DNA of 64,000 bases from Knoxdaviesia capensis (Eukaryota; Ascomycota; Sordariomycetes; Microascales; Gondwanamycetaceae). The position numbers and the translations under genes were made by a program. The stretch is from contig LNGK01000006.1 in NCBI GenBank assembly GCA_001510575.1, positions 1,359,565 through 1,423,564 of the forward strand, given 5' to 3'. Below are positions 36,367 through 46,800 of the stretch, one piece after another (within the stretch, counting starts at the first letter, position 1; every line of letters begins with the position of its first letter). Below the pieces are notes generated by a model, which was not told the origin of the DNA, did no database searches, and saw only the letters and a list, made by a program, of their open reading frames with translations.

Positions 36367-37898
36367 ATGGTGACCAGAAGCAAGCTCAAGTTGGCCCTTG
36401 CGTCCGAAAAAGGCACAGACTTTAAGAAGCTCAAGGAAACCCGCCGACTCAAATCCATTCGGAAGCAGAAGGCCACAAAGCCCAGCAAGCGAAGCGCCGC
36501 AGCCGAAGTTCAAGAGGACGAGGAGAAGGAGGAGGAGAAGGAAGAGGACGAGGAAGTTGAAGTTGACGACGACGTTGAGGAGTCCGAGAACGAGGCGGAC
36601 GGAATCGATTTCGATGCCATCAACGACAGCGATTCGTCGGAGTCGTCGATTGAGCTTGAAGAACGCATCGTGAGACCGAAGAAGGCTAAGGAGGCGGCCA
36701 AGCCCAAGAACGCGAAGAAAGCCAATACAGCATCCGAGCCGGAGAAGGCTGCGCCGACTGCCACCAACGGAACCAAGGCGGAAGCTTCCAAGGCCGCGGC
36801 CGAGGAGGATGAAGACGAGGACGACGACGACGAGGATGACGAGGAGAGCGACCCCGAAGCGGACGACATCCCGGTGTCGGACCTGGAAGACCTCGATGAC
36901 GAGGAGCGCGAAGACCTGGTGCCGCACACGCGGCTGACGATCTACAACTCGGCGGCGCTGGCGACGTCGCTGGCGCGCATCCGGCTGATCCCGGAGACGG
37001 GCGACAACAGCGCGGCGTTTGCGCCGCACATGAGCGTGACGGGCAGCGAGGCGACGGCGCTGGCGATCCCGGACATTGGCGACGACGTCAAGCGCGAGGA
37101 CGCGTTCCTGGCGCAGGCGCTGGCGGCGGCGCAGCGCGGCCGCGCGCTGCTGCGCGCCGAGGGCGTGCCGTTCTCGCGGCCGCCCGACTACTTCGCCGAG
37201 CTCGTCAAGGCCGACGACCACATGGACAAGGTGCGGGCGAAGCTTGTCGACGAGGCGTCGGCCAAGCGCGCGTCCGCCGAGGCGCGCAAGCTGCGCGAGC
37301 TGAAGAAGTACGGCAAGAAGACTCAGGTGGCTAAGCTGCAGGAGCGGCAGAAGGAGAAGCGGGAGACGCTGGATAAGATCAAGACGCTGAAGCGAAGTGA
37401 GTTCCCCCCCCCCTTTCCCCGCCTTTGCTACATAATCACGGCATACATTCATGTCTTTGAGCATACATGCCAACTTGTCCTTTTTTTTTCTCTTTGAGAC
37501 TAACCACAACCGTCCTCCCCCTCAAAAAATCAGAACGTCAAGAATCCTCCAACAACCTCGACACCCACGAGGGCGACATCTTCGACGTGGCTGTCGACCA
37601 CGAGCTTAAAGCCCACGCCTCGTCGAAGCGCCTACGCACCGCCGGCGCCACCGCGGGCGGCGGCGCGCCCAACGCCAAGCGCCAGAAGAAGAACGAGAAG
37701 TACGGCTTCGGCGGCAAGAAGCGCAACGCCAAGTCGGGCGACGCCGACAGCGCCGGCGACCTCAGCGGCTTCAGCGGCCGGCGGAACCGCACCTCCTTCT
37801 CCGGCGGGCCCGGTGGTCGTCGGCCCGGCGGTGCTGGCGCCGGCGCCAAGATTCGGCCGGGAAAGGCCCGCAGAAAGGCTATCGCGGGTAAGCGGTGA
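36367..37898 (+). CDS. EBP2: rRNA-processing protein Ebp2
   Basis: Nucleolar factor needed for 27S pre-rRNA processing and 60S ribosomal subunit assembly. Exons inferred at 36367-37396 and 37534-37898 (464 residues); the intron splits a Lys codon. The start context is CCAAAATGG. Residues 1-40 are basic (nuclear targeting), about 45-180 form acidic Glu/Asp runs, and the conserved Ebp2 domain follows from about 180: LDDEEREDLVPHTRLTIYN, PFSRPPDYFAELVKADDHM, a long basic coiled coil, DTHEGDIFDVAVD, KYGFGGKKRNAKSGDA and the Arg/Gly-rich tail RPGKARRKAIAGKR. These C-terminal motifs are diagnostic of the family. The middle is extremely GC-rich. It is transcribed in the same direction as the amidase gene and converges with samB. 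Confidence 0.95.
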
Positions 37899-39580
37899 GG
37901 AGAGGCAGGACTTGGAGAACGTGTCTGAAGAACAGAATTGCAAGAAAATTCGGTGGGGGGGAAAACTTCATGTGCATTGCTCGTTTGTGCATTTTATGGC
38001 CTGTTGCTTGGTGTCCCGGCCGGTATCCCGGCCCCGGTTGTTCGGCCGGGCACTAGCCCAGGGCAACTCGGCCCGGGTCGTCTTTTTTCCTAGTCTATTT
38101 CATCTGCTGTTTTCATCTGCTCTTCCGTTAGGGAATCCACATTACGGCGTTTGTGCCTTTTTTTTGCAAAATAAAACCTTGCGTTTAGAGTAACCGAAGC
38201 CCTCTCAACTCGTAGGCCATGCTTGCATAATCATCTCACTCGTAAGAAGCTGATCATGTAGGGAAAAGAAGAAAAAAGAGTCCAATATATAATTAAGTCG
38301 GTTCGAATGTGAACGCTCAAGTATGATACAGTAAAAGTGATGCTAAGAACCAGGACGAGGATATCACGTATAAAAATGCCACCACACTTAGGGTATACAA
38401 TGATATATAGATGATATTTCCAAATACCTCCTAGTCGCCACCATCCTGACTCTGTGACAGGTCCATCTCAAGGTCGTATGACCGCGGAAGTCCTTGAAGA
38501 ATCAAGGTCAGCTCACCCACCAGTATCATCACCGACAAGTTGGTGAGAGGCCATGCTAAGCGCAATATACCGAAGAGCACAGCACCACAGGGAAAAAGAA
38601 AATCAACTTCAAACAGACAGCACACCCATACCACCACGAGGGTACCCAAGAGTCACATTCTGCAGACTCGGGAAGAGGAAGATCAGTAGATGATCATGTT
38701 TTTACAGTATCAACCACCCAAGACATGTACAGACAGACACACACATATACATGGACACAAGCACACGCAGGGAGAGAAAAAATGGTTGAAAAGCAAGCTT
38801 GTCTGTCTCTGACTAGCATGACATGCAATACAAACAAGTATATGATGCTGGAGAATGCCCAGATAAACACACACGCAACTTGATGCTCCCAGAAACAAGT
38901 TTAGAGGATAGTATGGTCGAGAGGGGCAAAAGAAAACATGGACAAGGCTCCAATGGATAAAACAGGAAGAAAGCACGAGATATAGAACACCAAAAGGTAG
39001 AAGGAAGAAATAGCAGAATGGCTGGCCAAGCGCGAGTACAAAACAAAGCAGGACGACTTTATAGGAAAGGCAATGGCAAAGCACAAAAGAAAGAAAAAAA
39101 GGTTATAAGCTGAACATCCGAACATACAAAGGGTGGTCATTAATTTTGCCTAATCGTGGTAACCATCATAGAGGTGAGAAGAGCAGGAGAGCAAAGGATT
39201 GAGTTTGAGCAAGAGATAATATTCGACCGGAGAAACAACTTCTCAGGAAAAAGGAAAGACGGAGTAGAAGAAGAAAAAGGAGGATGTAGAGACCAGGAGA
39301 CTGGAAAGGAGAGCTTGTGGCTAGAAACAGACACACAGAGACAATGCAGGATGGCTATGATGGCTCTTCGCTATGATGGTATGATGGCTCGAACAGAGAC
39401 TTGATGACTTGGGTATCGAAAACAAAACGAAAACAAAGAAAGCATCAAGAGTCTCTGTATCAAGGTGCCGGTTGGGTTTGGTTGCTGCTCAAGTTCGGAA
39501 GGGGGGAGGAGGGAGGGGTTGGTCCGTTCTCGCCATTTCAAAAGTGCCTTGAAACGATGATGGAGGGAGGGTGTGGCTCC
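37899..39580. other. Convergent intergenic region, Ebp2 and samB
   Basis: Shared 3' flank of two convergent genes, about 1.7 kb. The plus strand becomes purine-rich after 38230. Hydrophobic open frames on the minus strand (for example 38901-39140) follow from T-rich composition and are not convincing genes. Confidence 0.55.
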
Positions 39581-42241
39581 TTAAGGAGAAGCCTGCACAC
39601 ACCAGTGGCGGTGGAAGGCCCAGGCACTCTTCTGGCACTCCTTGCTGCAGTACTTGGTGCGGCGACAGCGGCGGCATTTGGCAAACTGGCGAGGCTGCTC
39701 CTCCCACTTGCCACACTGGTAGTACGCACACTGACGAATGCCACCCCGCGTGTCGTCCTTTCTACAGAGGTTGCGCATGACCACTCCAGCCCAGTACTGC
39801 ATGTCCTGGCTGTGGTGGCGCATGGTGAACTTCTCGACGAGCGGAAAGATGTTGAAGTCGTCGGGCAGCAGATACTCCTCGCTGAGCTTCTCGGCGGTCG
39901 GGGTGGGGTCGAATGTCTCTCCATCGAGCATCTTAAGCTCGTTGCCAATGCGGAGCTTGGGAACCAAGTGGCTCTGCTGGAAATACGACCGCAGAGCGCA
40001 GTACTTGGACACGTAGGCAAGGAGTTGCAAAGACATCAGGACATCCTCCTCACGGGGAACCACGGCCAGGATATGGGGGTTGGTCAGGATAGACCGGTCG
40101 ATCATGGCGCGGGAAACGGAAGAAGGAAGCGTAGGGTGATGGGGCACAACCATGGGAGGCCGGTTGGCCATGGGCATCAAGGTGAACGCGGTAGGACCCG
40201 GGGCGGCGGCGGCGGCCGGGGTAAGGCTGATATCAACGGGAGGACGGTGGGTCATGTTGAAGGCAGCAGTACCTGGGACCTCGGCAACGGCTTGGGGGTT
40301 CAGCTGCAGGGCGGTTCCAGTAATCACGCCATCAGCCTCGTCCATAGCGATGTCTTGAATTCCGATGGTGGTGGTAGCGCCAGACATGTCCACATCGCGC
40401 GACGGGTCCGGGGGAGTCGAATCGCTTGAGATATCGTCCGAATCGCCCGAGGTTTGGTGGCGGATGGAAGGGGGCCGACGGGACCGGTTGGGGGGAGCGA
40501 GAATCGTGGTGGTAGTCGAGGGCCGGCCGGTGGGGGATCTCATCTGGGTAGGGGGAAGGGGAGTCGTGGGAGAGGGAGGACGGGAGATCATGGAGGATCG
40601 ATTCGCAGCAGAAGCGGTGGAAGTCGTGGCGTTGGCGTTATTCATGGCATGAGAGTGACGGCCTTGGGGAACGGTCGCAGTCTGGGTATTGTTGGCCAGC
40701 ATCGAAATAACACGGTCGGTTTCAGTCATGGGACGGTTGAACACATCAGTGTTGTTGTTAGTGGTGGTGTTGCCGTCGTTATTCAGAATGGTCGACAGGG
40801 CGTGCACGGGATGGCGCGAGGGAGAAGCCAGGGTGCGCTGGAGGTATCCCGGGCGGTACGACGGGGTAGCCGAAGCGGCGGCAGTCGCGGCGGCGGCGGC
40901 AGCAGCAGTGGCGGCGGCCGAAGCGGGGGGAGCATGACTGGCAGCGGAAGCACCACCCATGCTTTGGTGCAGCAGGGCCACCGACGGAGGCTGGTGGGGA
41001 GGCTGAAGCATTGGCTGGACGGTGACGGCAGAATTCTGATGCGAGTGGTGGTGATGGTGGTGGTGATGGTGATGATGGTGGTGGTGACGGTGCGACGAAG
41101 AGGACTGGACCGAGACGGATGAGGAAGAGGCTGACGGCCCAGCGACGGCGGTAGCGGAGGCGGTAAATTCAGAGGAGGCGGCAGCTGAGGATGACGGGCC
41201 AGCGGCAGTGTTGTTGGCCATGTTGGCGATGGTATTCGTAACGTCACGCAGCATCTGGATCTGTTGCTGGAGAGGAAGCAACTGTTGGTTGTGATGTTGA
41301 TGAGCATTAAGCGAGTTCATGGCGGAGGCGGCGGTGGAACGGCTGGCAGTGGCAGTCGAGGAGGAAGAAGAAGCAGCACCAGCACCAGCAGCAGCTGAAG
41401 GAGCAGAAGCAGCGGCCTGCGAAGTCGGGTACATCTGCGGAAGCGTTCGCTGCGGCTGATGCGGGTTCTGTTGAGCTGGATGCAGCTGCTGGGCGGTGTA
41501 GTAAGGGGTGACGGGCCCAGCAGTGGTGATGGCGGTACCGGCGGGAGTGGTATTGGGACCGAGAGGAATGAACTGCATGTTGTACTGTTGAGACTCGACG
41601 GGCTGAGGTTGAGTCTGCTGCGGCTGCTGCTGTTGCTGCGGCTGCTGCTGTTGGTGAACACTGGTATTCAGGCGGGTATCGGCGAAGCTGAGCGAAGGCG
41701 GCGCGGCCTGTCGTCTAAACGAGCGCGACTCGGCATCCCCAGCACGCGAGGAGCGGTTGGTGAAGGAGGAAACGCCTCTCCGGTATTCGTGCATGCGGGA
41801 GCGATGGGGGTGGTCTTGGAGCTGCTTCGACTTGGAATCGTCGGCCTTCTCGCGGCACTTGTCAATGAACTTGATGTAGTTGTCGAGAATGGTGGCGATG
41901 ACCGGCACCATGTCGGCCTCGACCACGCGGGTTCGGACGTTCTCGGTTCCACGGACGCCAATGTTGACCACGCACTGGAAGGCCAGATTCCATTTCCACA
42001 TGCTCATCATGTCCTTACTCCGGCCCTGCTTCAGGATACAGATCAGGCGTTCGACTCCGCCATCGACGGTGAGGATGTCTCGTATGCGGGCAGACGAGGT
42101 TGTGAGATAGACGAGATGGTTGAGCGAGTTGATGAGGGGGAGGGTAGAAGTGCAGTCGAGGGCACGACGATCGTAGAGGGCGGTTGTGATACCCACAGAT
42201 GCCTTGTTGGCATTGGGGATACTAAAGTTGACTTCTCGCAT
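39581..42241 (-). CDS. samB: MYND-finger protein samB/Mub1
   Basis: Homologue of A. nidulans samB (suppressor of anucleate metulae) and yeast Mub1, the adaptor of the Ubr2 ubiquitin ligase that controls Rpn4; a role in polarity and conidiation is known for samB. Single exon, 886 residues. The N-terminus is highly typical: MREVNFSIPNANKASVGITT, then an armadillo-like part (residues about 20-150, ILTVDGGVERLICILKQGRS). A long disordered middle has poly-Gln, poly-Ala, poly-Ser and a run of 14 His coded by mixed CAC/CAT codons (around 41045-41095). A second conserved helical part precedes the C-terminal MYND zinc finger with ligands C838, C843, C856, C859, C865, C869, H877 and C881. The protein ends HRHWCVQASP. 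The coding strand upstream (42250-43700) is pyrimidine-rich, as expected for its promoter. Confidence 0.95.
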   Translation of the reverse strand: MREVNFSIPNANKASVGITTALYDRRALDCTSTLPLINSLNHLVYLTTSSARIRDILTVDGGVERLICILKQGRSKDMMSMWKWNLAFQCVVNIGVRGTENVRTRVVEADMVPVIATILDNYIKFIDKCREKADDSKSKQLQDHPHRSRMHEYRRGVSSFTNRSSRAGDAESRSFRRQAAPPSLSFADTRLNTSVHQQQQPQQQQQPQQTQPQPVESQQYNMQFIPLGPNTTPAGTAITTAGPVTPYYTAQQLHPAQQNPHQPQRTLPQMYPTSQAAASAPSAAAGAGAASSSSSTATASRSTAASAMNSLNAHQHHNQQLLPLQQQIQMLRDVTNTIANMANNTAAGPSSSAAASSEFTASATAVAGPSASSSSVSVQSSSSHRHHHHHHHHHHHHHHSHQNSAVTVQPMLQPPHQPPSVALLHQSMGGASAASHAPPASAAATAAAAAAATAAASATPSYRPGYLQRTLASPSRHPVHALSTILNNDGNTTTNNNTDVFNRPMTETDRVISMLANNTQTATVPQGRHSHAMNNANATTSTASAANRSSMISRPPSPTTPLPPTQMRSPTGRPSTTTTILAPPNRSRRPPSIRHQTSGDSDDISSDSTPPDPSRDVDMSGATTTIGIQDIAMDEADGVITGTALQLNPQAVAEVPGTAAFNMTHRPPVDISLTPAAAAAPGPTAFTLMPMANRPPMVVPHHPTLPSSVSRAMIDRSILTNPHILAVVPREEDVLMSLQLLAYVSKYCALRSYFQQSHLVPKLRIGNELKMLDGETFDPTPTAEKLSEEYLLPDDFNIFPLVEKFTMRHHSQDMQYWAGVVMRNLCRKDDTRGGIRQCAYYQCGKWEEQPRQFAKCRRCRRTKYCSKECQKSAWAFHRHWCVQASP

Positions 42242-43010
42242 GGTGGGCGGTTGGGTGTTGCGGAGAATGCAACTGAGAAGTGTGGGGGAAAGAGGAGGAG
42301 AAAAGAAAAGGTTCCTGTGATGGAAGAATTGCTGACAAGAAATTTCTAGTCAAGGCTGTTTTGGTAGGACTCCTGAACCGGACAACGATTTGAAAAACAA
42401 AATCGAATGCCGTCAGCACCACCGAGCCACAGGAAAGGCTCCAGAAAATATTCCAGTCAGGAAAGAGAAGAAGAAAATGATGACACGAACAGTCGGGGCT
42501 GAAGTCCAAGTGGCCCAGGCCAGTGTCACCAACTCGACGCTCCAGCAGACTCGACCCAAGAGCAAAAAAAGGTGCGTAGCACACGTCCCCGAGTATTATA
42601 GAAGAATGTGTCCAAAGAAAACAAATAGACTGTAAAGCAGGCTGGTCTATTTCTCTCAGGATGTATTATTGCGAGTAGGAGGGCCGAGGATATATCTCGT
42701 AGTGATATGGGAGGTGCAGTTTAGGACATGAAAAGTAGGAGAATGGAACGGCAATAGAGATGAATAGTGAGAATCGCTCTCTTAAGAAGTCTGTCTGCTT
42801 AAAAGACGAGATAAAAGGAGGACGCCAACATAGAGAGTATGTGGATGCCTTAAATAGGGAGGTTGATTATTTTGAGGATTGATCAGGAGGCCCAGTCACA
42901 AGCCCAAGGCTGTAGCCAGAGAAGCCAGGAATCGGAGTCGTCGAAATCTAGGAGATTGGGAGCAGCCTAGTTTATCTAAATCGGAGGAGGGGATGCTTTC
43001 GAGGACAGAT

Positions 43011-43013
43011 CGC

Positions 43014-43044
<31 letters not shown>

Positions 43045-43070
43045 GGGGGGAGAGAGAGAGATAGAGAAGA
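43011..43070. repeat. (GA)n microsatellite
   Basis: About 60 bases of GA units with a run of seven Gs in the middle. Confidence 0.9.
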
Positions 43071-43795
43071 AGGTCAACTATAGAATAGGAGGAAGAGGCC
43101 AATTGTCAGCATATCAGGTCCGATACCCGGCGGTTAACACGATCAGCCACCACATTTCTGGATATATGTAGAGGACACGAGCAGAATAGACGCGAGATGG
43201 TCCCGATAGAGAACACAGCTGATCTATAAAGACAGATCGCGTGGATGATCTGATATATGAAAATAGATAGAATAAGCAACTGGACTAACCTAGTGATGAA
43301 CAGTTGGCGGGAAAAAAGGAACAGGTCGTTAGTAACAAAAAGGAGACGGGAGAGGAAAGGAGAGCAAAAAAACGATAGCACAGCCAGAGGAAAAAAAGAT
43401 GAATCAAACAGAACCAAAACCCAATGGCCAAAAGAGAGAGGATGGAGATGATAAATCCAACGAGAATTATCAACGAGGTGTGGGAAGAGAAAAAAGAGAG
43501 AGAGATGGATTGAAGGGGAAGGGGGTTTGGGGAAAAGAAGAAAAAAAAATCATGGGAAACGGGAAAAAGAGAGAAAAACGAGAGAACAGGAAAATGCCTG
43601 TGCATGGAGGCAACATGCGACAACCTGCCCAACCGGCCTCTTCTTTTTTGCGTGTGTGTGTGTTGGGTGAGGTACAAGTGTCAGCAGCCAAAGTTGTATT
43701 ACGCACCATGTACCTAAAGTTCCCGGCTTAAATGGGGGGCGAAGGGCCACAGCGCTTCAACAGACGATTTGAGCCGCTGTAGCAGGAAGATTGCC

Positions 43796-43834
43796 ACAGC
43801 GTGTTTAGCGGTCTTGGCTGCTGAAACACGCTGT
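43796..43834. repeat. 11-bp perfect inverted repeat in a GC-rich island
   Basis: Arms ACAGCGTGTTT (43796-43806) and AAACACGCTGT (43824-43834) enclose a 17-base loop. The nested sequence ACAGCG...CGCTGT also occurs just upstream (about 43749-43781), and GC-rich small stems follow to 43895, next to an AT-rich run. It resembles the end of a small non-autonomous element, but no target duplication was identified. Confidence 0.75.
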
Positions 43835-46800
43835 AGGCGACGCCTGGAAATTTTAGGGGTCGCCGCCCCTGAGAGGCCGGCTGGTGCCAGCTGGCAGGCA
43901 GGTCAGTCGACTTGGGTAAAAATAAAAGTGTTACAATAATAATAATAGAATAAATAAAATAAAAAGGCGCGCCTGATGAGCAAAGGCGAGCGAATGGCCG
44001 GCCTGTGCCAGCCGCCGGCGTCTTCCTTCCATCTCTGCAGGTAAGTCGTGGTGTATGTAACGGCCATAGCCATATATCAACAGTTGAAGCCATCACCACT
44101 TTCACCAGCCGTGGTCTCCTTTTCTCTCTCCTTTTAGGTTTGTATTGTATGTGGCATCGCCTATTGTGCCATTAACCCCCCGAGAGGTTGGGTGATTTTC
44201 GTCCTCTTTTTTTTTCTTTTCTGTTTTTTCCGGTCGTTTCCTCCCCCAGCCAGCCCCAGCCAACCAGTAACCAGCAAAAAACCGCCCCCCTCGAAAACTG
44301 GGGAGCGAGATAATGCCCAGTGGATAATTTGTGCGGTGTATATGAAGGGGGGGCTCGTGTTTTTAGCTGGTTGATCAGTCCTCCTTTGCCTCCAGCCCTT
44401 TTTTTTTCTATTCTCTTGTGGGTGCGAACCAGGCACCCAACGAATGTGTCCTTGCATCCATCGCCACTAGAATCAGGATACCTCCAGAGACAGCAAAGCT
44501 GGCCCGACGCGTGCATACAGCCAGTGTACAGTACTGTAGAGTATGGAGGTACTGAACATTGCATGCTCCCATACACTCGTTACTACGTGTGTGTGCATGC
44601 ACGGAGCGTATGTTATGTGGGAACACATCCTGTACGTCCGAAGCGCCACCCTGTCGCCGTGAACACAAGCTGCATAACCAACAAGGTTCCTATGCACGCA
44701 TCTGAAGACTTCAGCGTTCCGGACAAGAAAGGAAAAGGCAGTCAGGTCGATCCATGATTCCATGTTGCAATCAAGAAAAAGAGCATATGCAAGGGGTAGG
44801 GGGAAAAGGCAAGACAGTCAGGGAAAAAAAAGTATTAAGACTCACATGGAGAGAGAGAGAGAGAGAGAGCCCAGAATAGACGGCCCTCTCCCTCGCTCCG
44901 TTTGTTTGCTTCTTTTATTTGCACTTGACTTGCCACTGGAACGCCGAATGCCCTCAGCTGAAGAAGAACGAGAGCATACTACATGCAGTAGTTGCATGTC
45001 CCAACAATAGATCGGCCCCAAGTAACACATTCCAGCTGGTCTTTCTTTTTTTTTGTCGTGCTTTTTGGGGCTGATTTCTCTGTGTCTCAATTTGCTTTTC
45101 TTTTCCTCTCTTCTTGCCTACAACCCGGGGAATAAAGACAAGACTGGAAAAGGAAAGTCGGAAAAAGAAAGCAAACGGTGGTGGTGGCCAGACCAAGGTC
45201 GATATCGATACGGGCCGCTTTTGTCTCGTGGTCCGGAGGACTACCTATGTACAGGTAATAGGCGATCCGCTTAACCCATTTGGCCACCCAGAGAGGGTGG
45301 TTACTCCTTACTCGTAAAGTAATATTGTCTGTCGCCTCACCGGGCCGCCGATACAAAAAGAAAGGCCCTCGTCGATTGTTCGATGGAGGAAGCTTGGGGC
45401 AGTTTGGTGTGGCGATTTCTCCTCCTCGTAGCCGACGGTTCCCAGGTGGCATGGAATGAAATCACATTTGCCATGCAAACACACACACACTCTCTCTCTC
45501 TCTCCAGGCGAAGGAATGTCGAGCGACAATACTGCACGGTCTGCACTGTCCCCATTCTCAGGATATATTGTTGTTGCGTGTCAAGCGTCTGTCGTCGTTT
45601 AGTAATTTACGACCATCTCTGCCAAGGGAGTCGGCCAGTCAGTTCCCAACGGCACAGCACATCCAGAAATGTGATCGAAGCAGTCTAGTGTGATTCTTCG
45701 AGTCTATTCAGAGTAGCTTCAGGAGTGAGAGACCCTGACGAACACTGGAAGAAGAGACGCCACGAAACACAGATACAGTGCACGTCTCTCTTCTCTGTAC
45801 TCGGTGGACGACTCACCCATACCATAGACCGGTTGTCTTCAGACCGATCTTCATAGCTCTGCATCCTGCACAGGTCGTGTACGGCAGATTCTTTTCATCT
45901 TGAAGCGCAGGTGAGATTAACCTTTTTTTCCTTCGTCCGAGCACCGCACATCGATTAGCCGTGGGGGTGGCGGCCACCACCGCTGGCCTACTGCTTGTGC
46001 CTTGTGGATGGGATAAGTATCCTGAGTGGTGAAGAAGATAGAGAATAAAGAACACCATAGGGTGCCGCTGGGAAATTGCCCTGTGGAAACATTTCGTTGT
46101 GCCGCTTATAAATACCGCCCGTCCAGCTTAAAAATAACCCGTTGGTACACGCACCACGCACAATGAACGCAGCCGCTGGCGCCAGGCGCGTGGCGCGGGC
46201 TCTCAAAGAGATTGTGCCCCAACACAAATGGCGGAAGAGAAAAACACCAGAGAGAGAGAGAGAGAAAAAGGATTCCATTTTCCTTCTACTCCGTTTAGTT
46301 TATTTCCCGTTGTCTGTTCTTTTTTTTTTTCGCCTCTCTCTCTCCGTGCATCTTTCTGCTGAAATATTTTTGAGGTGGCAAGCCTCTTGACCCAGGGAAC
46401 CGCCCGCTTCTTCCCCGTTTTGTAACAACGGTACCAGCTAATCCGCTGGCTTCGGCGCGGGTTCTTCAGAGGTCGGTGGTGAAACTGCTTGTGGTTGCAG
46501 GCTGACCGGGAACTTCGAAACCCTCTTTTTTTTCTGGGCCGTGGATGTGGTGGATGTAAAAAGAGCAACAGAGAGAGAGGGAAGAAGAGAAGGGAAAAGC
46601 AATTTAAATAAATAAAAAAGCCAGGGCGTTATGATACTCCCCCTCGGTCTCCCGGCACGTCAGATGAAAGCAAGACGAAAACACAGGAAAATCCAGCTGT
46701 CAAACGACACAACACAAGAGACACAAAACCCACTTTCTGGCGCGTGCATTGGGCATTGATGATAGGAAAGTTGGGAACTCCCCCCCATCAATCCGTGAGA

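Noticed and set aside
36346..37509. 387-codon antisense frame over the Ebp2 gene
   Set aside because: Leu/Arg-rich shadow of the acidic and GC-rich coding sequence.
38431..39140. Hydrophobic minus-strand frames in the Ebp2-samB spacer
   Set aside because: One starts at TTG directly after a stop, the other is a T-rich stretch giving Phe/Leu/Ser; no family resemblance and no splice signals linking them.
39401..40429. Plus-strand frame over samB
   Set aside because: Shadow of the repeat-rich minus-strand gene, which ends in a complete MYND finger.
45200..45310. tRNA-like minus-strand segment (GGTGGCCAAATGGGTTAAGC resembling a D-arm)
   Set aside because: No matching T-arm GGTTCGAATCC, no closable acceptor stem and no sensible anticodon arm.
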